Shown one piece after another: positions 6,008-12,043 of a stretch of 17,692 nt of DNA. The position numbers and the translations under genes are program-made. The DNA lies in NCBI GenBank assembly GCA_045577475.1, contig JAZNIM010000024.1, positions 1 to 17,692 of the forward strand, in the 5' to 3' direction. This DNA comes from UMGS1387 sp045577475. Lineage in GTDB: Bacteria; Bacillota; Clostridia; Oscillospirales; CAG-382. Below the pieces are notes generated by a model that made no database searches, had not been told where the DNA came from, and saw nothing but the letters and a program-made list of their open reading frames with translations. Position 1 is the stretch's first letter. Every line of letters starts with the position of its first letter.

Positions 6008-7834
6008 TCAGCCTTCATCATCAAATTTGAGAACCGCCATAAATGCTTCCTGCGGAACTTCCACCGAGCCGAAGGAACGCATTCTCTTTTTACCTTCCTT
6101 CTGCTTTTCAAGAAGCTTCTTCTTTCTGGTAATGTCACCGCCGTAGCACTTTGCAAGTACGTCTTTTCTCATTGCCTTTACGGTTTCTCTTGCAATAACC
6201 TTTCCGCCGATTGCCGCCTGAATGGGTATTTCAAAGAGCTGGCGGGGAATGTTGTCCTTGAGCTTTTCCGCAATTCTTCTTGCTCTGCCGTACGCCTTGT
6301 CGGTGTGAACAATAAAGGACAGCGCATCCACAAGCTCGCCGTTGAGAAGTATATCAAGCTTCACAAGCTTACTTGGTGCATAGCCTGCAAGCTCATAGTC
6401 AAGGGATGCATAGCCTCGTGTTTTGGATTTGAGAGCATCAAAAAAGTCGTACACAATCTCGTTAAGGGGCAGCGTATAATGAAGCTCTGCTCTCGTTGTG
6501 TCAATATACGTCATGTCCTTGTATGTGCCTCGTCTGTCCTGACAAAGCTCCATTATTGCACCGACATATTCCGTGGGACAAATAATGCTTGCGTTTACTA
6601 TAGGCTCGCTGACTTCTTCCACCTCGTCGCCTGTGGGGAAGTTTGTGGGGTTGTCGATATAATACTCCTCCCCGCCCCGTGGCTTTATCTTATAAATAAC
6701 GCTGGGTGCGGTGGTTATAAGGTCAAGGTTGAACTCACGCTCAAGGCGTTCCTCTAAGATTTCCATGTGAAGCAATCCCAAGAAGCCGCAGCGGAAGCCA
6801 AAGCCCAGAGCCTGCGATGTTTCAGGCTCATAAGTCAGTGCCGCATCGTTAAGTGCCAGCTTTTCAAGTGCCTCACGTAAGTCCGTATATCTTGCACCGT
6901 CGGCAGGATAAATACCGCTGAATACCACGGGAAGTGCCTTCTTAAAGCCGGGAAGAGCCTCGGAGGCAGGATTGTCTGCAAGTGTTATTGTGTCACCCAC
7001 ACGTGTATCGCCTACCGTCTTGATAGCCGCCGTTATATAGCCAACCTCCCCTGCGTGAAGCTCGTCACTTTTTGCAAAGCCGAAGGCATCAAGAAAGCCG
7101 ACCTCGGTTACGTCATATTCAACGCCCGTTGACATCATTCTTATGGTATCGCCTACCTTAACCTTACCGTCGTACACTCTTATATATACCACTACGCCTC
7201 TGTAAGAGTCATAGTAGGAGTCGAAAATAAGAGCCTTGAAGGGGTCATTGATATTACCCTTGGGTTCGGGGATGTTCTTTACTACCTGAACCAGCACGTC
7301 CTCGATATTAATTCCCGCCTTTGCCGAAACCGCAGGAGCTTCATCCGCAGGGATGCCGATAATATCCTCGATTTCCTTGCGTGTTCCCTCGATATTTGCA
7401 CTGGGAAGGTCTATTTTATTGATTACGGGAATAATTTCAAGGTTATTATCCACCGCAAGGTAAGCATTTGCAAGTGTCTGAGCCTCGATGCCCTGTGTTG
7501 AGTCAACAACAAGCAGTGCGCCTTCACAAGCCGACAGCGAGCGTGACACCTCATAGTTAAAGTCAACGTGACCGGGAGTGTCGATAAGGTTCAAGGTATA
7601 CTCCTCGCCCTCATAGGTATACTGAATTTTTACGGCTCTTGCCTTAATGGTGATACCTCTTTCACGTTCAAGGTCCATGTTGTCAAGAACCTGCTCCTCC
7701 ATCTCCCTCTTTTGCACCGTTTCGGTAAGCTCCAAGAGTCTGTCCGCAAGGGTACTCTTTCCGTGGTCGATGTGAGCAATTATACAAAAGTTTCTTATGT
7801 GCTTTAAATCTCTGTTATTGTTCGAGGTTGCCAT
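6008..7834 (-). CDS. lepA: Translation elongation factor 4 (LepA GTPase)
   Basis: LepA/EF4 is a ribosome-associated GTPase related to EF-G that acts on pre- or post-translocation ribosomes. The 608-aa sequence has the full GTPase set: AHIDHGKST (20-28), GITI, DTPGHVDF (85-92), NKID (139-142) and SAKAG. It ends with the LepA-specific C-terminal region (CYGGDITRKKKLLEKQKEGK, RMRSFGSVEVP, then VLKFDD). In-frame ATGs upstream at 7894 and 7846 were rejected: the first lies in the -35 region, and a GGAGG site sits 5 nt before 7834, the start giving the normal family length. A promoter (7866-7894) with a 16-bp palindrome over its -10 precedes it. The downstream partner hemW is displaced by the repeat element at 5317-5974. 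A weak hairpin with a short T-run (5974-6001) follows the stop codon and may only partly terminate. Confidence 0.96.
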   Translation of the reverse strand: MATSNNNRDLKHIRNFCIIAHIDHGKSTLADRLLELTETVQKREMEEQVLDNMDLERERGITIKARAVKIQYTYEGEEYTLNLIDTPGHVDFNYEVSRSLSACEGALLVVDSTQGIEAQTLANAYLAVDNNLEIIPVINKIDLPSANIEGTRKEIEDIIGIPADEAPAVSAKAGINIEDVLVQVVKNIPEPKGNINDPFKALIFDSYYDSYRGVVVYIRVYDGKVKVGDTIRMMSTGVEYDVTEVGFLDAFGFAKSDELHAGEVGYITAAIKTVGDTRVGDTITLADNPASEALPGFKKALPVVFSGIYPADGARYTDLREALEKLALNDAALTYEPETSQALGFGFRCGFLGLLHMEILEERLEREFNLDLITTAPSVIYKIKPRGGEEYYIDNPTNFPTGDEVEEVSEPIVNASIICPTEYVGAIMELCQDRRGTYKDMTYIDTTRAELHYTLPLNEIVYDFFDALKSKTRGYASLDYELAGYAPSKLVKLDILLNGELVDALSFIVHTDKAYGRARRIAEKLKDNIPRQLFEIPIQAAIGGKVIARETVKAMRKDVLAKCYGGDITRKKKLLEKQKEGKKRMRSFGSVEVPQEAFMAVLKFDDEG

Positions 7835-7839
7835 AGTTG

Positions 7840-7844
7840 CCTCC
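7840..7844 (-). promoter_or_regulatory. Ribosome binding site fixing the lepA start
   Basis: GGAGG on the minus strand lies 5 nt before the ATG at 7834 and overlaps the alternative in-frame ATG at 7846, supporting 7834 as the start. Confidence 0.75.
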
Positions 7845-7861
7845 ATTTTATATTTATACTT

Positions 7862-7877
7862 ATGTAGTATACTACAT
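7862..7877. promoter_or_regulatory. 16-bp perfect palindrome over the lepA -10 box
   Basis: ATGTAGTATACTACAT is perfectly self-complementary and is centred on the lepA -10 hexamer. A dimeric repressor bound there would block RNA polymerase. No specific regulator can be assigned from the sequence. Confidence 0.45.
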
Positions 7878-7894
7878 TTTCGCAAAGTTTGCAA
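7866..7894 (-). promoter_or_regulatory. lepA promoter
   Basis: On the minus strand TTGCAA (7889-7894), a 17-nt spacer and TATACT (7866-7871) give a good sigma-A-type promoter. Transcription would start about 25 nt before the lepA ATG. Confidence 0.7.
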
Positions 7895-7905
7895 GGGGTT
7901 TGCAC

Positions 7906-7939
7906 AAAAAAACTCCCACAGTATTTTTTACCGTGGGAG
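7906..7939 (-). terminator. Rho-independent terminator of the BspA-like gene
   Basis: On the minus strand CTCCCAC (7933-7939) pairs with GTGGGAG (7913-7919), followed at once by seven T residues (7906-7912). It lies about 95 bp past the stop codon at 8033 and just upstream of the lepA promoter, so it separates the two transcripts. Confidence 0.85.
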
Positions 7940-8032
7940 ATATGGGGTTATGGGGTTTTAAATGTCAAATTCAAGCATTTTGCACCTTGTCTGTGCCGTT
8001 TGGATGTAGTACAGCAGTATGAAACAGCTTTC

Positions 8033-10753
8033 TTATTTGCTGATAAACGCCGTATAAGTCGCCCCGTCCCAGCCGACCTCACAGTCAAGTGCTTCAGCAA
8101 CGGCACGAAGGGGTATCATGGTTCTGCCGTTTATAATCTTGGCAGGAACGTCTATCTCAATCACTTCGCCGTTTACAACCAAATAATTGCTGCCGATTTG
8201 CACTGCAATTTCCTTTTCATCTGTCTTAACTGTAGCTGTCTTTGTACTGTCGTCCCAAGTAACCACAGCACCCAGTGCCTCAAACACTCCTCTTGCGGGA
8301 ACTAAGGTTCTGCCGTCCTCTATTACAGGCTTTTGGTCGGGAAATTCCACCATTGCCCCGTTTACCGTCACGTGAATAAGGCTTTTGAAAGGTATTTGGT
8401 TTACCGTTGCGTAGAAGTGTGCATATGTGCCTCCGTCGCCATAGATGGTTAAGTTTTCGCAACCGGCGAAAGCACCGTTTCCTATACTCGTAACACTATT
8501 GGGGATTTCTATACTTGTTAAGCTGTAGCAGTCCGAGAACGCCCAGTCTCCTATACTAGTAACACTATTTGGGATTTCTATACTTTCTAAGCGGGTGCAA
8601 AATTCAAACGCAAAGCCTTCTATACTTGTAACGCCCTCGGGAAGTTTTATGCTTGTTATAGAGGAACGGTTGAACGCACGGCTTCCTAAATTAGTAACGC
8701 TGTCCGGGATTTCTATGCTTGTTATGCCGCAACCTTGGAACGCAAAGCGCCCTATACTGGTAACGCTGTCGGGGATTTCTATGCTTGTTAAGTTGTAGCA
8801 TTCCAAGAACGCACAGTTTCCTATACCGGTAACGCTGTCGGGGATTTCTATGCTTGTTATGTAGCAACAACGGAACGCATCTTCTCCTATACTCGTAACA
8901 GGATAGCCGTCTATAGTTGAGGGAATAACAAGTTCACCTGTCGCAGCCTTTTCACACCCGGTGATAGTAACCTCGCCGGCTGAAACCTTATACGTCAAAT
9001 CGCCGTATTTTCCGACTTTTACAATGGAAAATGGAATTCCATTAGATATAGCATGGCTTTCGGCTGTTGAGCCTGCGTAGCCGCAGATGGTGAGATTCGG
9101 GCAATTTGTGAACACATTGTCTGTTATACTCGTTACGCTCTCAGGGATTTCTATGCTTGTTAAGTTGTCACACCGAGCAAACGCATAGTCTCCTATACTT
9201 GTCACGCCATCGGGGATTTCTATGCTTGTTAAGTTGTTACACCAAGCAAACGTATTGCCTCCTATACTCGTAACGCCGTCGGGGATTTGTATGATTTCTA
9301 AGCCGGTGCAACCAAAGAACGCTTCTCTTCCTATGCTTGTTACACTCTCGGGGATTTCTATGCTTTCTAATCCGGTGCAACCATCGAACGCACCGTCTCC
9401 TATACTCGTAACGCTGCTCGGAATTTTATAGTTTGCAGCAGTATTTCCAGTGGGATATTGTATCAGAATTGTTTTGTCCTCATTGAACAATGCTCCTCTG
9501 TCATCACTTGAATAATACCAGTTATTTTCATCAACAGCAATGCTTGTTAAGCTGCTGCAATTACGGAACGCACATTCACCTATACCCGTCACGCTATCGG
9601 GGATTTGTATGCTTATTAAGCCGGTACAATTAGCGAACGCACCGATTCCTATACTCGTAACACCACCCTTAATCACAACGGAATGGATTGATTCTCCATA
9701 AGAATACCACGGGACATAAGAAAATACCTCCCAGTCTTCCATTTTTCCTTCCCCGCTTACCGTCAGCACACCGTCATCCGACAAGGTCCATGTGAGATTC
9801 GTTCCGCAGGTGCCGTCGGCTGCAGTTTTGGGCGCAGTCGGCATTTCTTCACCGAAAATGATTTCGGCATTAAGCAGAGAGTCGTTGTGCGGCTCAATTG
9901 TAACATATCTCCATTGTTCCTTTGTGCCGCCGTAGTAAACGGTTGTTATGTTATCGCAGCCCAAAAAAGCCTTTTCACCTATCCGTTCAATACCGCCCGA
10001 TATTTCAACAGTAGTAAGTCCGACACATCCGGCAAATGCCCTGTCACCAACTCTTGTTACGCTGTCAGGCATATTTATGCTTGTGAGCTGTTCTGCTCCG
10101 TTGAATGCATCATCACCTATTTTTTCCACACCGTTGGGAATCACTACGTTTGTAAGATAAATACTGTTTTCGAATGCCGAGTCAGCAATATTTATTACAC
10201 CATCGGGTATAACATATTCCGTCGCAGTACAGCCTGCCGGGTATAGAACAAGCCGTGTTTTATCTTTATCAAACAAAACACCGTTTTCATCGTTTGAAAA
10301 AAATGTGCTGTTTTCTTCAACCGTAATACTTGCGATTCTATTGCAATTGTAAAACGCTCCTGTTTCTATATACATCAAGCTGCCCGGAAGCTTCAACTCT
10401 GTAAGATTCAAGCAGTCACCAAACGCTTTTTCTCCAATGCTTGTAACGGTTTCCGAGAATACTATGCTTGTTAAATTATCACAGTCATAAAACGCCTTTG
10501 CGCCAATACCGGCTGCACCGCTCTTTATTTCAATGGTTTTAATTCTGCTCTTAAGCTCTTCCCACGGCACACGGGTAACACCGCCGTAATCAAGCATCGC
10601 ACCACTGCCTCTTATTTCAAAAAGACCGTCCTCATAGAGCTTCCATCTCAGAGATTCACCGCACACTCCGGAAGCGACGGACGCCCATGCACAAACAGAC
10701 AAAACCGCCGTCAGCACCAAAAGAACAAACGACTTTATAACTCTTTTTCTCAT
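8033..10753 (-). CDS. Secreted BspA-type leucine-rich-repeat protein with copper-amine-oxidase-like C-terminal domain
   Basis: This 906-aa protein starts with a signal peptide (about 1-25: MRKRVIK, then a hydrophobic run, then AWA). Two copies of a short module (CG, LxWxL, DGxLxxxGxGxM) occur at about 31-57 and 316-340, each leading into BspA-type LRR_5 repeats of 23 residues (consensus TSIEIPDSVTSIGxxAFxxC). There are three LRR blocks: about 70-300, 357-576 and 616-790; the last two end in similar caps (SNGIPF, VNQIPF). Residues about 794-906 form a copper-amine-oxidase N-terminal-like domain in two halves (GRTLVPARGVFEALGA and GRTMIPLRAVAEALD), a cell-surface 'stalk' module common in Clostridia. 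No sortase motif or membrane anchor is visible. A role in surface attachment or host/glycan interaction is inferred from the family. GGAGGGG precedes the start; promoter at 10788-10816, terminator at 7906-7939. Confidence 0.88.
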   Translation of the reverse strand: MRKRVIKSFVLLVLTAVLSVCAWASVASGVCGESLRWKLYEDGLFEIRGSGAMLDYGGVTRVPWEELKSRIKTIEIKSGAAGIGAKAFYDCDNLTSIVFSETVTSIGEKAFGDCLNLTELKLPGSLMYIETGAFYNCNRIASITVEENSTFFSNDENGVLFDKDKTRLVLYPAGCTATEYVIPDGVINIADSAFENSIYLTNVVIPNGVEKIGDDAFNGAEQLTSINMPDSVTRVGDRAFAGCVGLTTVEISGGIERIGEKAFLGCDNITTVYYGGTKEQWRYVTIEPHNDSLLNAEIIFGEEMPTAPKTAADGTCGTNLTWTLSDDGVLTVSGEGKMEDWEVFSYVPWYSYGESIHSVVIKGGVTSIGIGAFANCTGLISIQIPDSVTGIGECAFRNCSSLTSIAVDENNWYYSSDDRGALFNEDKTILIQYPTGNTAANYKIPSSVTSIGDGAFDGCTGLESIEIPESVTSIGREAFFGCTGLEIIQIPDGVTSIGGNTFAWCNNLTSIEIPDGVTSIGDYAFARCDNLTSIEIPESVTSITDNVFTNCPNLTICGYAGSTAESHAISNGIPFSIVKVGKYGDLTYKVSAGEVTITGCEKAATGELVIPSTIDGYPVTSIGEDAFRCCYITSIEIPDSVTGIGNCAFLECYNLTSIEIPDSVTSIGRFAFQGCGITSIEIPDSVTNLGSRAFNRSSITSIKLPEGVTSIEGFAFEFCTRLESIEIPNSVTSIGDWAFSDCYSLTSIEIPNSVTSIGNGAFAGCENLTIYGDGGTYAHFYATVNQIPFKSLIHVTVNGAMVEFPDQKPVIEDGRTLVPARGVFEALGAVVTWDDSTKTATVKTDEKEIAVQIGSNYLVVNGEVIEIDVPAKIINGRTMIPLRAVAEALDCEVGWDGATYTAFISK
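8450..8890 (-). repeat. 69-bp tandem coding repeats (23-residue LRRs)
   Basis: The LRR coding region repeats with a 69-bp period at DNA level; for example the CTATACT motif recurs at 8482 and 8551. A second series spans about 9120-9420. Such near-identical units can gain or lose copies and can cause assembly collapse. Confidence 0.75.
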
Positions 10754-10787
10754 TTTCTACCCCTCCAAACGATATTTATACACATTC

Positions 10788-10816
10788 ATTGTAACACATA
10801 TATCCCCATTTGTCCA
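10788..10816 (-). promoter_or_regulatory. Promoter of the BspA-like gene
   Basis: On the minus strand TGGACA (10811-10816), a 17-nt spacer and TACAAT (10788-10793) each match consensus at five of six positions. It lies 35 bp before the ATG at 10753. Confidence 0.7.
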
Positions 10817-10885
10817 CACTTTTTTCTAAATCCCACCTCATACCGTGCTGTTTGATGTCAGGGGACTGTGGTATTAAAATTAGCA

Positions 10886-10899
10886 CAAACACATGTTCG
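10886..10899 (+). promoter_or_regulatory. LexA-type SOS box 1 (near-consensus)
   Basis: CAAACACATGTTCG resembles the Gram-positive SOS box core GAAC-N4-GTTC with one mismatch (AAAC-N4-GTTC). Its centre is 29 bp, close to three helical turns, from that of box 2. Confidence 0.55.
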
Positions 10900-10914
10900 T
10901 AATTTAAATTTTAG

Positions 10915-10928
10915 CGAACACTTGTTCT
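10915..10928 (+). promoter_or_regulatory. LexA-type SOS box 2 (perfect core)
   Basis: CGAACACTTGTTCT contains the exact GAAC-N4-GTTC core of the Bacillus/Clostridium LexA site. It ends 22 bp before the -10 box of the gene at 11033, covering the -35 region where LexA would repress. Confidence 0.7.
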
Positions 10929-10947
10929 TACTGCGTTAAACTTTTCG

Positions 10948-10956
10948 TGGTATAAT
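10948..10956 (+). promoter_or_regulatory. Extended -10 promoter of the DUF6291-like gene
   Basis: TGG followed by TATAAT (10951-10956) is an extended -10 element with no good -35 match. The leader to the ATG at 11033 would be about 70 nt and is A-rich. Confidence 0.6.
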
Positions 10957-11032
10957 GTACACAGTAAAAAAACAGAAAGAGAAGTAAAAAAAGAAAAAAT
11001 AAAATTTAAAATACAAAAAACAAAGGAGAACT

Positions 11033-11920
11033 ATGACAACAGAAAAGCAGAACAATGTTATTGAAGAGAACAAAACCGAATTGTTAAATGAAGGGTTAAA
11101 CCGTGACAGCTTCGTGTTTTACAACAGCTTTTACAATGCACTGAGTGACATTCACGGCGAGGAGTTTGAGGCATGCATAAGAGCACTTGCGGACTACGCT
11201 CTGACGGGGAAAACACGGAGTACAAACGGCGTTGCCACCATGTTTTTCACACTGATAAAGCCTCAGATTGACAGCAACAACCGCAAATACACAGCCGCCA
11301 TTAAAGGCTTGGAATCCCGTTGGAAAAGCGGCAAAACCGAAAAAAAAGAGACCAAAGCCAAAGCCGCCTCAAAGAAAACAAAATCCCATAAGAATAGCAC
11401 AGCTACAGAAAATGAAATAGCTATGCTATGCAAAAATGACGAAAAAACGATAGCTAATGATAATGTTAATGTAAATGATAATGTTAATGTAAATGATAAT
11501 GTTAATGTTAATGAAAATGTAAATGTTAATGATAATGTAAATGTATATGAAAATGCTCCTGCCGCCGAGGCTGTTCAGGACGTCTGCCATGAAGCAGACG
11601 GACAGGAGTGTGACACACACACCTACGGAGAGCACAAGAACGTTATTTTAACAGATGACGAATACAGGCGGTTACTCAGCAAATACGGCAGCGAGATACT
11701 GGGAAAGCACATAGAATTTCTGTCAGCCTACATGAAGCGAAAAACCGCCTACAAGTCCGACTGTCACTTTGAGGATTTACGAGGGTGGGTTGAGGATGCG
11801 GTGAGAAAACGGGAGGGGCAAAAAAGCTCACTCTCCCCTTCCCGTCAGCAAACAGGAGGCAGAAGTGCCGAGGATTTTTTCAAGGGTGTGAGTCTTGAGG
11901 ATTTATTTGAAAAGCCTTAA
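11033..11920 (+). CDS. DUF6291-like, phage-type replication protein (SOS-associated)
   Basis: This 295-aa protein has an N-terminal domain (about 24-95: SFVFYNSFYNALSDIHGEEF, then ALADYALTG, then FFTLIKPQID) of the kind found in DUF6291 proteins of phages and mobile elements of Clostridia. A Lys-rich linker (96-120) and a low-complexity NDNVNV repeat (142-175) follow. The C-terminal helical domain (about 204-261: LTDDEYRRLLSKYG, then HFEDLRGWVEDAV) resembles the C-terminus of phage replisome-organiser/DnaD-like proteins. The ribosome site is AAAGGAG. Two LexA-type boxes precede the promoter, so induction on DNA damage is plausible. No other phage gene is near: the flanking genes encode a surface protein and a glycosidase-like protein. 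It could be a prophage remnant or a domesticated gene. A DNA-replication role is inferred from family resemblance only. Confidence 0.7.
   Translation: MTTEKQNNVIEENKTELLNEGLNRDSFVFYNSFYNALSDIHGEEFEACIRALADYALTGKTRSTNGVATMFFTLIKPQIDSNNRKYTAAIKGLESRWKSGKTEKKETKAKAASKKTKSHKNSTATENEIAMLCKNDEKTIANDNVNVNDNVNVNDNVNVNENVNVNDNVNVYENAPAAEAVQDVCHEADGQECDTHTYGEHKNVILTDDEYRRLLSKYGSEILGKHIEFLSAYMKRKTAYKSDCHFEDLRGWVEDAVRKREGQKSSLSPSRQQTGGRSAEDFFKGVSLEDLFEKP
11456..11545 (+). repeat. 18-bp in-frame tandem repeat, five units
   Basis: The unit AATGATAATGTTAATGTA starts at 11456, 11474 and 11492, with two diverged units to 11545 and a partial unit after. It encodes NDNVNV repeats and is itself made of AATGNN hexamers, so it should be prone to slippage in whole codons. 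Confidence 0.85.
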
Positions 11921-11972
11921 AGCTGCTATTGCTTTGTGTTAAAAAGTAATTGTAATATTTGACAAAATACCA

Positions 11973-12001
11973 TTGACAAAGAAGAAAAAATAATGTACAT
12001 T
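11973..12001 (+). promoter_or_regulatory. Promoter of the GH99-like gene
   Basis: A perfect TTGACA (11973-11978), a 17-nt spacer and TACATT (11996-12001). It overlaps the ATG at 11993, which argues against that codon as the start and for 12044. A second TTGACA-like match lies at 11959-11964. Confidence 0.6.
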
Positions 12002-12043
12002 AATCACAAGGGGAACAACCCCGAAAGGACGGTGTACATTATC

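Noticed and set aside
7835..7894. Upstream ATG at 7894 as lepA start
   Set aside because: It falls in the promoter -35 region; the added residues are atypical and the GGAGG site fits 7834.
7940..8032. Possible small gene or RNA between the BspA-like terminator and stop codon
   Set aside because: No conserved motif, ribosome site or stable structure beyond the terminator; just the 3' untranslated region.
11993..12043. ATG at 11993 as start of the GH99-like gene
   Set aside because: It overlaps the spacer and -10 of the likely promoter; 12044 is the next in-frame ATG.
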